Origin: Paracoccus benzoatiresistens
GTDB taxonomy: Bacteria > Pseudomonadota > Alphaproteobacteria > Rhodobacterales > Rhodobacteraceae
NCBI RefSeq assembly: GCF_026913015.1
Contig: NZ_JAPTYD010000009.1
Location: 62,001-126,000 of the forward strand
Direction: 5' to 3'
Length of the DNA: 64,000 bases
Below the pieces are notes generated by a model, which had not been told where the DNA came from, did no database searches, and worked only from the letters and a program-made list of their open reading frames with translations. A program made the position numbers and the translations under genes. Below, piece after piece: positions 27,637 to 37,508 of the stretch (within the stretch, counting starts at the first letter, position 1; each line of letters opens with the position of its first letter).

Positions 27637-29162
27637 CCGCGCCGGACAGAGGCCCTGAGATCCGACAAGCGATAGGCGCGGGTTGCGAAGCTGAGCGCGA
27701 AATAGACCGCGGCCCCGCCGAAGACCAGCACGGCCAGCCCCGGCACGCGCGCGACCCCCGCCCGGTCCAGCCAGCCCATGGTCAGCCACAGCGCCACGGC
27801 CATCAGCGCGGACGACAGCACGATCAGAGGGGCCTTGCGCCGCAGGCGGGTGTCAGCGCGGGCCGCGTCGCCCATGCCGCGCGTTCCCCACCACAGCTGC
27901 GCGACCATGATCCAGGCGGCGACGGTGGTGCCAAGCGCGGCGGCAAGGAAGCCGACGAAGGGCATCAGCCCGAAGGCGACAAGGGCGTTCACCACCATCG
28001 ACCACAGGGCATAGCGGAACGGCGTTTTGGTATCCTCGCGCGCGAAATAGAGCGGCTGGAGGATTTTCTGCAGCACGAAGGCCGGCAGGCCGAAGGCATA
28101 GACGACCAGCGCGCGCGCGGTCTGGGCCGTATCCTCGGCCGTGAATTCGCCGCGTTCGAACAGGGTGCGGACCATGGGTTCGGCGATCACGGCAATGGCG
28201 AAGGCGGCGGGCAGGGTCAGGAACAGACCGAATTCGGTGGCGCGGGAATAGGCGGACTGGCCGCCCGCGTGATCGCCCGCCCGCAGGCGGCGCGACAGTT
28301 CGGGCAGCAGCACGACGGCGACGGCGGCGCCAACCACGCCAAGGGGCAACTGATACAGGCGGTCGGAATAGGACAGCCAGGAAATCGCGCCCTCGAAGTG
28401 GCTGGCCACCTGGCGGCCGACCAGCAGGTTGATCTGCACCACGCCCCCCGCGAAGGCGGCGGGCAGGGCCACCGCCAGCAGGCGGCGCATGTCGGGGGTC
28501 AGGCGCGGGCGGCGTGGGCGGAAGCTCCACCCCGTGCGACGGGCGTCCCACCAGACCAGCGCAAGCTGCGCGATCCCGGTCACGGGCGTGGCCCAGGCCA
28601 GCGTCAGGCCCACGTCCCACCCCTGCCACCAGGCTACCGCCATGGCCGCAATGAACAGCAGGTTCAGCAGCACCGGCGCGGCGGCGGCGGCGGTAAAGCG
28701 GCCGTTCGCGTTCAGGACGCCCGAGATCATCGAGGCCAGCGAGATCATCAGGATATAGGGGAACATGATCCGGCCATATTGCACGGCCAGCGGAAAGCGC
28801 TCGTCCCCCGCAAAGCCCGAGGCCATCAGCCAGACCAGCGCCGGCATGAAGACCATGGCGACCGCAGACAGCAGCAGCACGGTCATCAGAAGGCCAGAAA
28901 ACGCCTCGGACGCAAAGCGTTGGGCCTCCGCGCGGTCGTCCAGCTTCTTGGAGAACATTGGCACGAAGGCGGTGTTGAACGCGCCTTCCGCGAAGAAGCG
29001 GCGGAACATGTTGGGCAGGGACAGGCCCACGAAGAAGGCATCGGCCACCGCGCCGCTGCCCAGCCAGGCGGCCATCAGGATGTCGCGGACAAAGCCCGAG
29101 ACACGCGACACGAAGGTCCAGATCCCTACCGAAAGGAATCCCCGCACCAGTCCCGATTTCAT
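27633..29162 (-). CDS. murJ: Lipid II flippase MurJ
   Basis: MurJ moves lipid II across the inner membrane for peptidoglycan synthesis. The 509-residue protein has about 14 membrane helices and the family segments RVSGFVRDILMAAWLGSG near 15-32, LPNMFRRFFAEGAFNTAFVPMF near 44-65 and PYILMISLASMISGVLNANGRF near 125-146. The start at 29162 directly follows the glnD stop; a start 12 codons upstream would lie inside glnD. The order glnD-murJ-trpS is conserved in Rhodobacterales. Confidence 0.95.
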   Translation of the reverse strand: MKSGLVRGFLSVGIWTFVSRVSGFVRDILMAAWLGSGAVADAFFVGLSLPNMFRRFFAEGAFNTAFVPMFSKKLDDRAEAQRFASEAFSGLLMTVLLLSAVAMVFMPALVWLMASGFAGDERFPLAVQYGRIMFPYILMISLASMISGVLNANGRFTAAAAAPVLLNLLFIAAMAVAWWQGWDVGLTLAWATPVTGIAQLALVWWDARRTGWSFRPRRPRLTPDMRRLLAVALPAAFAGGVVQINLLVGRQVASHFEGAISWLSYSDRLYQLPLGVVGAAVAVVLLPELSRRLRAGDHAGGQSAYSRATEFGLFLTLPAAFAIAVIAEPMVRTLFERGEFTAEDTAQTARALVVYAFGLPAFVLQKILQPLYFAREDTKTPFRYALWSMVVNALVAFGLMPFVGFLAAALGTTVAAWIMVAQLWWGTRGMGDAARADTRLRRKAPLIVLSSALMAVALWLTMGWLDRAGVARVPGLAVLVFGGAAVYFALSFATRAYRLSDLRASVRRG

Positions 29163-29166
29163 GTGG

Positions 29167-31950
29167 TCAAGCCTCTGCCCGTTTCGCCCCGTCGGCAATA
29201 GCCGCGCGCAGCTTCTTTTCCAAGGCGTCGCGCTTGGCCTCGCTGTGCAGCTTCAGGCCGAACATGTCCTTGACGTAGAAACTGTCCACCACCTGCGCGC
29301 CGAATGTCGCGATCACCGCGCTGACGATCTGGATATGATTGGCCGCCAGCGTCCGCGTCAGGTCGTAAAGCAGGCCCGGGCGGTCGCGGGTATCGACCTC
29401 GATGATGGTATAGATGTCGCTGCCTTCGTTGTCGAAGGTGACATGGGTGGGGAACCTGAATTCCCGGGTGCGCTTCTTGGGCTTGTCGCGGGTGGCGAAG
29501 GCCTCGCGCGCGACGATTTCGCCCTTGAGGATGCGCAGGATCTTCTGGCGCAGCCGGGGCATCCGGTCTTCGTCAAAGGGGCTGCCATCGGGGTCCTGCA
29601 CCCAGAATACCGCCGTGGCGAAACCGTCGCGCGTCGTATAGGTCCGCGCATCGACAACGTTCGCGCCCATCAGCGTCAGCGCCCCGCAAAGCCGCGAGAA
29701 GATGCCGGGATGGTCGGCCAGCACGAAGGCCGCGCGCGTCGCGTCGCGGTCGGGATCGGCGCGCAGGTCGATGTGGATATCGTCGGGGCCGATCTCGCTC
29801 AGCAGTTCGGCAAAGGTGGCCTGCGTTTCGGTCGGAAGGCCCGACCAATAGCTGTCGTAATGCCGCCCAAGCTCGGCCCGGATGGTCCTGGCCTCCCATC
29901 CCTTGGCGATCAGCATGTGGCGCAGGCTGCGCTTGGCCTCGTTCTGGCGGCGGTCGCGGTTCAGCTCCTCCAGCCCGTTTTCCAGAACCTGGGCCGTGTC
30001 CGTGTGCAGCTTGCGCAGCAACGCGGCCTTCCAGTTGTTCCAGGTGCCGGGGCCGACGCCGCGGATGTCGCAGACGGTCAGCACCAGCAGCATGTCCAGC
30101 CGCTTGCGCGTCTTCACGGCCTTGGCGAAGTCGCGCAGGGTGCGGGGGTCGGCGATGTCGCGTTTCTGCGCCACGTCCGACATCAGCAGGTGGTTCCGGA
30201 CCAGCCATTCCACCGTGTCGATGTCGTCCTGCGGAAAGCCGAAGCGCGCCGCGATCCGCCGCGCCAGCCGCGCGCCGAGGATCGAGTGATCCTCTCGCCG
30301 GCCCTTGCCGATGTCGTGCAGAAGCACCGCCAGATACAGGACGCGGCGGTTGACGCCGCTTTCCATGATCTCGCTGGACAGGGGCAGGTCGGATGGATGC
30401 TCGCCCCGCTCGATCTCGGCCAGGGCGGCGACGCATTGGATCGAATGTTCGTCCACGGTGTAGTGGTGATACATGTTGAACTGCATCATCGCCACGACCG
30501 GCTCGAATTCCGGGATAAAGGCGCCCAGAACGCCCAGTTCGTTCATGCGGCGCAGGCCGCGTTCGGGATTGCCGTGCTTCAGCAGCAGGTCCATGAAGAT
30601 GCGGATGGCTTCCGGGTCGCTGCGGACCTTGTCGTCGATCAGCTCCAGGTTGGCCGCGACCAGGCGCATGGCATCCGGGTGGATCAGGATGCCTGTGCGC
30701 AGCGCCTCCTCGAACAGGCGCAGGATATTCAGCGGATCCTTCAGGAACCCGGCCTCGTCCGTGATGCCAAGGCGGCCATGCTGGTCGATGAAGCCCGCCT
30801 TCATCTTGCGGCGGCGGCGGAACAGGCGACCCAGGAAGGGCGCGCTGCGGACGTGGCGGGTTTCCAACTCGGTCAGGAAGACGCGGGTCAGCTCGCCCAC
30901 ATGGGTAGCGTGGCGAAAGTAATCCTGCATGAAATACTCGACCCCGCGCCGGGCCGAGGTGTCCTTGTAGCCCATGCGGCGCGCCACCTCGACCTGCATG
31001 TCGAAGGACAGCACATCGACGGGGCGGCCCGCGATCAGGTGCAGGTGGCAGCGCACGGCCCAGAGGAAATCCTCGGCCTGCCAGAAGGCCAGGTGTTCTT
31101 CGCGCGTGAAGACGCCCAGATCAACCAGTTCGACGGCCCGGTCCACGCGGTGGATGTATTTCGCGATCCAGTAAAGCGTCTGAAGGTCACGGAGCCCGCC
31201 CTTGCCCTCCTTGACATTGGGTTCCAGGACATAGCGCTGTCCGCCCTGCCGCTGGTGGCGGGCGGCGCGTTCGTCCAGCTTGGCCTCGATGAACTCGGGA
31301 ACGGTCTTCGAGAAAAGCTCGACCCAAAGGCGTTCGCGCAGCTCCTCGGCCAAGGGGGCATGGCCGGTGACCAGGCGATGTTCCACCAGCGAAGTGCGGA
31401 TGGTCATGTCGCCCGTGCCGAGGCGGATGCAGTCGTCCACACTGCGGATCGAATGGCCGATCTTCAGCTTCAGGTCCCACAGGATGTACAGCATCGATTC
31501 GACGACGCTTTCCGCCCAGGCGGTGATCTTCCAGGGGGTCAGGAACAGCAGGTCCACATCGGAGGCCGGGGCCATCTCGGCCCGGCCATAGCCGCCGACG
31601 CCCAGCACCGCCAGGCGCTCGGCCTCGGAGGGGGACGGCCGGGGGTGCAGGCGGGTCGTGGCGACGTGATGGGTGGCGATGACGATCCCGTCGGTCAGGG
31701 TGGCGATGGCCCGGACGGTTTCGCGGGCGGCGCGGGGATGGCTGGCAAGGCCTGCCTCGATCGCGTGCATGGCCTGCGTCCGGGCCTCGGCCAGCAGCGC
31801 CACGGTGCGGGCGCGGATCTCCTTGCGCTCGGTCAGTCCCGCCAAGGCCGCGTCGAGGATCGGAAGGAATCTGGCGGGCTCGAAGATCGGATGCGCCCCG
31901 GACAGGGCCGGGGCGCTTTGCAGGATGGTCGTGTCGGACAGGTCGGCCAA
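29167..31950 (-). CDS. glnD: Bifunctional PII uridylyltransferase/uridylyl-removing enzyme
   Basis: GlnD senses glutamine and adds or removes UMP on PII proteins, controlling nitrogen assimilation. In 927 residues the nucleotidyltransferase motif GGYGRAEMAPASDVD lies near 118-132. The GlnD linker domain with EGKGGLRDLQTLYW follows near 250, then the HD hydrolase domain with VLLHDIGKGR near 540. Two C-terminal ACT domains are near 735 (ADHPGIFSRLCGALTLMGANVVDA) and 850 (TRDRPGLLYDLTRTLA). All catalytic Asp residues are present. Confidence 0.96.
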   Translation of the reverse strand: MADLSDTTILQSAPALSGAHPIFEPARFLPILDAALAGLTERKEIRARTVALLAEARTQAMHAIEAGLASHPRAARETVRAIATLTDGIVIATHHVATTRLHPRPSPSEAERLAVLGVGGYGRAEMAPASDVDLLFLTPWKITAWAESVVESMLYILWDLKLKIGHSIRSVDDCIRLGTGDMTIRTSLVEHRLVTGHAPLAEELRERLWVELFSKTVPEFIEAKLDERAARHQRQGGQRYVLEPNVKEGKGGLRDLQTLYWIAKYIHRVDRAVELVDLGVFTREEHLAFWQAEDFLWAVRCHLHLIAGRPVDVLSFDMQVEVARRMGYKDTSARRGVEYFMQDYFRHATHVGELTRVFLTELETRHVRSAPFLGRLFRRRRKMKAGFIDQHGRLGITDEAGFLKDPLNILRLFEEALRTGILIHPDAMRLVAANLELIDDKVRSDPEAIRIFMDLLLKHGNPERGLRRMNELGVLGAFIPEFEPVVAMMQFNMYHHYTVDEHSIQCVAALAEIERGEHPSDLPLSSEIMESGVNRRVLYLAVLLHDIGKGRREDHSILGARLARRIAARFGFPQDDIDTVEWLVRNHLLMSDVAQKRDIADPRTLRDFAKAVKTRKRLDMLLVLTVCDIRGVGPGTWNNWKAALLRKLHTDTAQVLENGLEELNRDRRQNEAKRSLRHMLIAKGWEARTIRAELGRHYDSYWSGLPTETQATFAELLSEIGPDDIHIDLRADPDRDATRAAFVLADHPGIFSRLCGALTLMGANVVDARTYTTRDGFATAVFWVQDPDGSPFDEDRMPRLRQKILRILKGEIVAREAFATRDKPKKRTREFRFPTHVTFDNEGSDIYTIIEVDTRDRPGLLYDLTRTLAANHIQIVSAVIATFGAQVVDSFYVKDMFGLKLHSEAKRDALEKKLRAAIADGAKRAEA

Positions 31951-31952
31951 GG

Positions 31953-33167
31953 TCAGAACCCGAAGCCCCCGCCGCCAAAGCCGCGCGGCGCGGGATCAAG
32001 AATGACCAGCCGTTTCCCGCGCAGCGTCGCCACGGCCAGCGCCCGTTCCGAGGTTCCGTCCAGCCGCAGCCGGAAGACCCCGCCCACGCCCGAGAAGCCG
32101 GCATCCTGGGTCAGCCCGGTCGTGGTCAGCGCATTGCGGTTTCCGGTGCGCACCAGCGAGGCGATGGCAGCAACCCCGTCATAGGCAAGGCTCGCCAGTT
32201 CATGCGGCTGCTCGCCATAGGCGCTGCGATAGCGCGCGTCGAACTGCGACTTGAGTCCCTGGTCAGGGATCGCGAACCAGCCTTCCTGCAGTTGCGGCAT
32301 CCCGATGCGGTTGGCGGGCTGGTCCCAGCGGGTCAGCCCCATCATCTGCGTGACGGGCGACCGGACCCCGGCCGCAGCCAGCTTCTCGGTCAGATACGGC
32401 AGCACGGCCTGGTTGTTGGCAGTCATGAAGACGGCATCGACCTGCCCCGACTGCGCGGCAGCGACGATCTGCGGGGTCACGGCGTCGATCCCGCTGATCG
32501 AGACAGGATGGTTGCTGCGCCCGGCCAGACGCGCGCGGTTGCGGGCGATGGCGGTTTCGATCGCGCGCCCGCCAAGCTGGCCGGCGATGTCATCCTCGGC
32601 CACGACATAGATGTTGCGCTTGCCCTGCCGGGTGCCATAGGCGACCAGGCGGTTCGCCACATTGGCGAAGCTGTTGCCCAGGATGAAGACGTTGCCCCCG
32701 GCGATCTCGGCATTGTTGGAGAATGTCAGGACGTTCACGTTCCGCGGCCGCATCGCATTGCCCACGGCATTCGCGCCTTCGGCGAACAGCGGGCCGACGA
32801 TGATCTGCGCGCCCGCATCGACGGCGGCGTTGGCCTGCGCCACGGCCTGCGCCGTGCTGGTGCCGGTGTCATAGACGCGAAGGTCGATATTGGCGCCCTG
32901 CGCATCCGCCGCGGCCATCCGCGCCGCGTTCTTCAGGCTGCGCGACAGCCATTCCAGATCATTGGACCCACTGCCTCCGGGGGCCAGCAGGGCGATGCGC
33001 ACGGGCTCGCCCGGATTGATCAGGGGCCCGATGGCGGGACCGCTGGCCTGCTGCGATCCGCCCACGGGCTCGCAAGCGGCAAGGACGAAGGCGGACAGGA
33101 TGGCAGCGGCGCGGGCAACGACGCGGCCCAATCCGCTGGCGGGCCGGGTTGTAGCGGAAACGACCAT
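31953..33167 (-). CDS. LpoA-like penicillin-binding protein activator lipoprotein
   Basis: A 404-residue lipoprotein with a signal peptide ending in lipobox LAAC, lipidated Cys near residue 32. A type 1 periplasmic-binding fold follows (IALLAPGGSGSNDLEWLSRSLKNAARMAA... to IVGPLFAEGANAVGN). In E. coli the corresponding gene is LpoA, which activates PBP1a, and it sits between rsmI and yraN. Here it is divergent from rsmI-yraN, which supports that assignment over a solute-uptake role. The C-terminus is Gly/Phe-rich (RGFGGGGFGF). The start at 33167 gives a proper signal peptide. Confidence 0.87.
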   Translation of the reverse strand: MVVSATTRPASGLGRVVARAAAILSAFVLAACEPVGGSQQASGPAIGPLINPGEPVRIALLAPGGSGSNDLEWLSRSLKNAARMAAADAQGANIDLRVYDTGTSTAQAVAQANAAVDAGAQIIVGPLFAEGANAVGNAMRPRNVNVLTFSNNAEIAGGNVFILGNSFANVANRLVAYGTRQGKRNIYVVAEDDIAGQLGGRAIETAIARNRARLAGRSNHPVSISGIDAVTPQIVAAAQSGQVDAVFMTANNQAVLPYLTEKLAAAGVRSPVTQMMGLTRWDQPANRIGMPQLQEGWFAIPDQGLKSQFDARYRSAYGEQPHELASLAYDGVAAIASLVRTGNRNALTTTGLTQDAGFSGVGGVFRLRLDGTSERALAVATLRGKRLVILDPAPRGFGGGGFGF

Positions 33168-33256
33168 ATGAAACTTTCCTGCTGTGAGGTATCGGCGAGG
33201 TGCGGGCAGCCTAGGACCAACGGGCTGGCTTGGCAATCAGTCGGAAGGAAAACGCA

Positions 33257-34147
33257 ATGGACATCCAGCCCCCGCAACGCCTGGCGGCCCATGTCGAGGC
33301 AAGCCGCCTCGACGCCGGCCTTTACCTGGTGGCGACGCCCATCGGCACGGCGCGCGACATTACCCTGCGGGCGCTGGACGTCCTGAACACGGCCGATCTG
33401 CTGGCGGCCGAGGACACGCGCGTGCTGCGCCACCTGCTGGACATCCATGGCATTCCCCTGCGGGGTCGGCGGATCCTGCCCTATCACGACCATAACGGCG
33501 AGCGCGCCCGACCTGCGCTGCTGGCGGCCCTGGCCGAGGGTGCCAGCCTCGCCTATGCCTCGGACGCGGGGACGCCGCTGGTGGCCGATCCGGGCTTTCG
33601 CCTGGCCCGCGACGCGGCCGCGTCCGGTCACCGCGTCCATGCCATCCCCGGTCCCTCGGCTCCTCTGGTGGCACTGACCCTGTCAGGCCTGCCAAGCGAC
33701 CGCTTCCTGTTCGCGGGCTTTCCTCCATCGACCAGGGGCGCGCGCATGTCATGGCTGCGGCAGTGGATGGCGGTCGATGCGACGCTGATCCTGTTCGAAA
33801 GCCCCCGACGCGTTAACCAAACATTGGAAGAGATGTGCGAGGTTGATGCGAATCGGACTACGGTGGTGGCGCGGGAACTGACCAAGAAGTTCGAGGAAGT
33901 GATCCGGGGCACCGCAGCCGAACTGGCGCAGGATCCGCGCATGGCTGCCCTCAAGGGTGAGGTCGTGATGCTGGTCGATCGGCCGGGGGCCGTGGTGGTC
34001 GACGATGACGCCATCCGGCAGGCCCTTCGGGGCAGGCTGGGACGAATGACGGTGAAGGATGCCGCGAAAGAGGTTGCGGCCGAACTGGGCCTGCCGCGGC
34101 GTGACGTTTATCAGATCGCGCTGACATTGGACGAGGGTGAGGATTGA
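33257..34147 (+). CDS. rsmI: 16S rRNA (cytidine1402-2'-O)-methyltransferase
   Basis: RsmI methylates C1402 in the ribosomal P site and has a tetrapyrrole-methylase fold. The 296-residue protein has LYLVATPIGTARDITLRALDVL near 20-41, AEDTRVLRHLL near 47-57, YASDAGTPLVADPGFRL near 97-113 and IPGPSAPLVALTLSGLPSDRFLFAGF near 126-151. The ATG at 33257 follows AAGGAAAA; the upstream TTG is less likely. Confidence 0.95.
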   Translation: MDIQPPQRLAAHVEASRLDAGLYLVATPIGTARDITLRALDVLNTADLLAAEDTRVLRHLLDIHGIPLRGRRILPYHDHNGERARPALLAALAEGASLAYASDAGTPLVADPGFRLARDAAASGHRVHAIPGPSAPLVALTLSGLPSDRFLFAGFPPSTRGARMSWLRQWMAVDATLILFESPRRVNQTLEEMCEVDANRTTVVARELTKKFEEVIRGTAAELAQDPRMAALKGEVVMLVDRPGAVVVDDDAIRQALRGRLGRMTVKDAAKEVAAELGLPRRDVYQIALTLDEGED

Positions 34148-34149
34148 TC

Positions 34150-34587
34150 ATGGCCTATGCAAATGTGTTGGATTTCGATGAGAGCTGGCCGGCCGCGCCC
34201 CGTGCGGTCTCGCCTGCCCGGCGCGCGCGCGGGCGGCTTGCCCATCTGTCGGGGGCCATGGCCGAAGAGAGCGTAGCCCGCAGCCTGGAGGGCCGGGGCA
34301 TGACGATCCTGGCCCGGCGCTGGCGCGGAAAGTCGGGAGAAGTCGACCTGATCTGCCGGGCAGGGCAGTGCCTGGTTTTTGTCGAGGTCAAGCAATCCGG
34401 TAGCCATGAGGAGGCGGCGCAGAAACTGGGGCTGGCGCAACAAGGCCGGATCATGCGCGCGGCGCTGGAATATTGCGACAAGGAAGGCCATGCGCCGGTT
34501 CCGGAACTGCGCTTCGATGCCGCCCTGGTGGACCGCCATGGCAGGATCGAGATACTGGAGGGGGCCTTCGAAGAAGCGTTCGCCTAG
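34150..34587 (+). CDS. YraN family (UPF0102) nuclease-fold protein
   Basis: A 145-residue protein with the YraN fold, a degenerate PD-(D/E)xK-like endonuclease core. SGAMAEESVARSLEGRGMTILARRWRGKSGEVDLICRAGQCLVFVEVKQ carries the E-x-D-x-EVK pattern (Glu, Asp, Glu-Val-Lys) at about 64-82. The cellular role is not settled. It is two bases from the rsmI stop, as in E. coli. Either the ATG at 34150 or the TTG at 34144 could start it. Confidence 0.88.
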   Translation: MAYANVLDFDESWPAAPRAVSPARRARGRLAHLSGAMAEESVARSLEGRGMTILARRWRGKSGEVDLICRAGQCLVFVEVKQSGSHEEAAQKLGLAQQGRIMRAALEYCDKEGHAPVPELRFDAALVDRHGRIEILEGAFEEAFA

Positions 34588-34673
34588 CAGGCCCTGCCGC
34601 AGTTGTCCAATTAGCAGCTTTTTACAGCATTGCAGAACGGTTAACCTGCCTCATGATTACGCAGAGGTTGCAG

Positions 34674-35021
34674 ATGCGACGGCTGAGTCATCATGCGGTG
34701 GGGGTTTGCCAGGGTTCCCAACTTCTGTTCTCGGCATTCGAGGATCAGGGGGTCATGTGGACCGGCGAGGGGCCGCGCATCATGCGCCAATCCGTCACGT
34801 TTCCCGAACCTTTCGCTGCTCCGCCAGCCGTGCATGTGACGATCGGCATGTGGGATATCGAGGGAAGGGCGAACCAGCGCGCGGACATCTGCGCCGAGCA
34901 GGTTACCGCGACAGGTTTCGAGATCGTCTTCCGGACCTGGGGCGATACAAAGGTCGCGCGGATCCGCGCCGAATGGCTGGCCATCGGCGCGGTCCGTCAT
35001 GATGACGACTTCACCGTCTAG
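34674..35021 (+). CDS. H-type lectin domain protein
   Basis: A 115-residue single-domain protein resembling the H-type lectin of snail agglutinin and discoidin. The first block is GSQLLFSAFEDQGVMWTGEGPRIMRQSVTFPEPFAAPPAVHVTIGMWDI and the second is TATGFEIVFRTWGDTKVARIRAEWLAIG, which place the six-strand fold. There is no signal peptide, so a cytoplasmic or non-classically exported role is possible. The ATG at 34674 follows AGAGG; another ATG seven codons upstream lacks a ribosome site. Ligand and function unknown. It overlaps the convergent hydrolase by four bases. Confidence 0.82.
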   Translation: MRRLSHHAVGVCQGSQLLFSAFEDQGVMWTGEGPRIMRQSVTFPEPFAAPPAVHVTIGMWDIEGRANQRADICAEQVTATGFEIVFRTWGDTKVARIRAEWLAIGAVRHDDDFTV

Positions 35022-35794
35022 GCGCGGTCAAGGCTGACGGCGATCAGGCCCGCCGTTTCGTCGGGATGGGTCAGGGGCAGCATATGGCCCGCCCCCGGCA
35101 CGGTAGCGCGCCCGACATCGGCAAGACGTTCGGCCAAGGCATCGGCAATGCCGTGGATCACCTTTGGCGACTGTTGGCCCGCGATGATCAGGACGGGGGC
35201 ATCGATGGCCTCCAGGCCGCCGTCGCGCAGGATATTCGCCCGATCATTGGTCAGCGTGTCGTCGGCCTCTGCGACCAGAGGGATCTGTTCGGCCATCATC
35301 CGGCGGGCGGGCAGGGGCAGGTCATCGAAGGCCTGCGCGCCCCAGACATCGATGAAGGCACGGGCGGCATCCTCGATGCGGCCCTCGGCCAGAAATCCGG
35401 AAATGACCCGATCCCGGTGTTCCTGCTCCGCGTCGGAGGCTGCCGCAAACAACACGGGTTCGATCAGGGTCAGGCTGCGGATGGCCTCGGGCGCGGCGAC
35501 GGCGATGCGCAATGCCACCGTGGCCCCAAGGCTGTGGCCGATCAGATCAAGCGGCCGGTCGATGAAGCTGGCCGCGATCCGGGTGACGGCGGTGTGGAAG
35601 TCCGGCCCTTCGGACCCTGCGACCCATGAACCGCTGCGCCCGTGACTTGGCATGTCGAAGCCGGTCAGGTCGACGCGTCCGTCCAGCCGCCGGGAGATCG
35701 GCCCCCAATAGCCGGCGCTTCCCATCATGCAATGCAGCGCCAGCGCCGGGCGGCCCTTGTCGCCGGGCCAGTGGCGCTTGTGAATGCCGGTCAT
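35018..35794 (-). CDS. Alpha/beta hydrolase
   Basis: A 258-residue alpha/beta hydrolase with the oxyanion region LHCMMGSAGYWGPISRRL near 19-36, nucleophile elbow GHSLG near 94-98, and catalytic Asp and His candidates in the late segments (IIAGQQSPKVI and GAGHMLPLTHPDE). The substrate is unknown. The ATG overlaps the stop of the upstream isomerase gene (ATGA), so the pair is translationally coupled and may act in one degradation route. Confidence 0.88.
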   Translation of the reverse strand: MTGIHKRHWPGDKGRPALALHCMMGSAGYWGPISRRLDGRVDLTGFDMPSHGRSGSWVAGSEGPDFHTAVTRIAASFIDRPLDLIGHSLGATVALRIAVAAPEAIRSLTLIEPVLFAAASDAEQEHRDRVISGFLAEGRIEDAARAFIDVWGAQAFDDLPLPARRMMAEQIPLVAEADDTLTNDRANILRDGGLEAIDAPVLIIAGQQSPKVIHGIADALAERLADVGRATVPGAGHMLPLTHPDETAGLIAVSLDRA

Positions 35795-36390
35795 GATGCC
35801 GACAGTTGCCGGTCGAGGAAGTCCAGCCGATCCTGGCCCCAGAACCGCTGGCCGGTTTCCCGCACCACATAGAAGGGCGATCCGAAGACTCCTGCCTCGA
35901 CCGCCTGTTCCAGGTTGCGGCCATAGGTCTCGGCGCCGATGAACAATCCCTTGTCGGCCAGCGAAGGGTCGAAGCCATGCGCGCCCAGGATGTCGCGAAT
36001 CACGGCGTCATCGCTGATGTCGCGCTCCTCGGCCCAGACGGCGCGCAGGAAGCCCTGCACCAGTCCGGCCAGATCACCGCCGCCTGCCTGCTGGGCCGCG
36101 ATGATGGCGTAAGAGGACGGCGCCATGTTCACGGGCCAATGGGCGGGCTTCAGGTTCAGGGGCATCCCCAGGTGATCGGCCCAGCGGGGCAGTTCCTGGG
36201 CACGATAGTCCATCCGGCTGGGATGGCGGTTGGCGGGCCGGACGCCGCCTGTCCGGTCGAAAAGCTGGAGGATATCCACGGGCTTGTAGGTGATCGCCGC
36301 GCCGTGGCGCTCTGCGATCCGTTCCAGGCGGTCGCCTGCCAGATAGGCCCAGGGGCTGATCGTTCCGAAATAATAGTCGATGTTGGCCAT
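35791..36390 (-). CDS. 2-hydroxychromene-2-carboxylate isomerase-like (GST kappa/DsbA fold)
   Basis: A 199-residue thioredoxin-fold protein of the HCCA isomerase group, which use glutathione in aromatic ring degradation. The N-terminus MANIDYYFGTISPWAYLAGDRLERIAER carries the SPWAYL segment with the glutathione-activating Ser. ETYGRNLEQAVEAGVFGSPFYVV near 165-187 contains the conserved Pro loop. The specific substrate is not shown by context; no naphthalene or polyaromatic genes are nearby. Confidence 0.88.
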   Translation of the reverse strand: MANIDYYFGTISPWAYLAGDRLERIAERHGAAITYKPVDILQLFDRTGGVRPANRHPSRMDYRAQELPRWADHLGMPLNLKPAHWPVNMAPSSYAIIAAQQAGGGDLAGLVQGFLRAVWAEERDISDDAVIRDILGAHGFDPSLADKGLFIGAETYGRNLEQAVEAGVFGSPFYVVRETGQRFWGQDRLDFLDRQLSAS

Positions 36391-36474
36391 GACGAACCTT
36401 CGCAGTTTGCCCGCAGGCTAGCCGGGTGCTAAGGCGGGCGCAATCTGACGAATCCCCGCGCAAAGGCCCCTTCC

Positions 36475-37494
36475 ATGCCTGTCATGACCGAACCCAAGCT
36501 GATTTCCGGAAACGCCAACCGCACCCTGGCCGCCGCCATCGCGCGGCGGATGTCGATGCACCGGGGGATGAACGTCAGCCTTTGCGATGCCCGGGTCGAG
36601 CGGTTCAATGATCAGGAAATCTTCGTCGAGGTGTTCGAGAACGTGCGCGGCGAGGACATGTACATCATCCAGCCGACCTCGAACCCGGCGAACGACAACC
36701 TGATGGAACTGCTGATCATGTCGGACGCGCTGAAGCGGTCGTCCGCGGCGCGGATCACGGCGGTCATTCCCTATTTCGGTTATGCCCGGCAGGACCGCCG
36801 CGCCAAGGCCCGCACGCCGATCAGCGCCAAGCTGGTAGCGAACCTGCTGACCGAGTCCGGAATCGACCGCGTCCTGACGCTGGATCTGCACGCGGCCCAG
36901 ATTCAGGGCTTCTTCGACATTCCGGTGGACAACCTTTACGCCGCCCCGGTCTTTGCGCTGGACGTGCAGCATCACTTCCGGGGCCGCATGAACGACCTGA
37001 TGGTGGTTTCGCCCGACGTGGGCGGCGTGGCCCGCGCGCGCGAACTGGCGACGCGGATCGGGGCGCCCTTGTCCATCGTCGACAAGCGCCGCGAAAAGGC
37101 GGGCGAAGTGGCCGAGATGACCGTGATCGGCGATGTCGAAGGCAAGGTCTGCATCATCGTGGATGACATTTGCGACACTGCCGGAACGCTGGTGAAGGCC
37201 GCGCAGACCCTGACCGACAGCGGCGCGACCGAGGTTCACGCCTATATCACCCATGGCGTCCTGTCCGGCCCGGCGGTGGAGCGGGTCAGCAAGTCGGTGA
37301 TGAAGTCGCTGGTCATCACCGATTCGATCCAGCCGACCGACGCGGTAAGGTCGGCGCCGAACATCCGCATCGTGCCGACCGCGCCGATGTTCACGCAGGC
37401 GATCCTGAACATCTGGAACGGCACCTCGGTCAGCAGCCTGTTCGAGACCGATACCCTGCTGCCGATCTATGAAGGGCTGTACTCTTCCCTTTGA
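36475..37494 (+). CDS. prs: Ribose-phosphate pyrophosphokinase
   Basis: PRPP synthetase makes 5-phosphoribosyl diphosphate for purine, pyrimidine, His, Trp and NAD synthesis. In 339 residues the conserved segments are [24 protein letters not shown] near 43-66, [26 protein letters not shown] near 101-126 and the PRPP loop [15 protein letters not shown] near 226-240. The first ATG is at 36475; a second (36484) is equally possible. Confidence 0.96.
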   Translation: MPVMTEPKLISGNANRTLAAAIARRMSMHRGMNVSLCDARVERFNDQEIFVEVFENVRGEDMYIIQPTSNPANDNLMELLIMSDALKRSSAARITAVIPYFGYARQDRRAKARTPISAKLVANLLTESGIDRVLTLDLHAAQIQGFFDIPVDNLYAAPVFALDVQHHFRGRMNDLMVVSPDVGGVARARELATRIGAPLSIVDKRREKAGEVAEMTVIGDVEGKVCIIVDDICDTAGTLVKAAQTLTDSGATEVHAYITHGVLSGPAVERVSKSVMKSLVITDSIQPTDAVRSAPNIRIVPTAPMFTQAILNIWNGTSVSSLFETDTLLPIYEGLYSSL

Positions 37495-37508
37495 CGGTCC
37501 GCGACCGG

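Noticed and set aside
28765-32184. Open frame of 1139 codons antisense to murJ and glnD
   Set aside because: Low-complexity Gln/Arg/Asp/His translation without motifs; the minus-strand genes are well supported.
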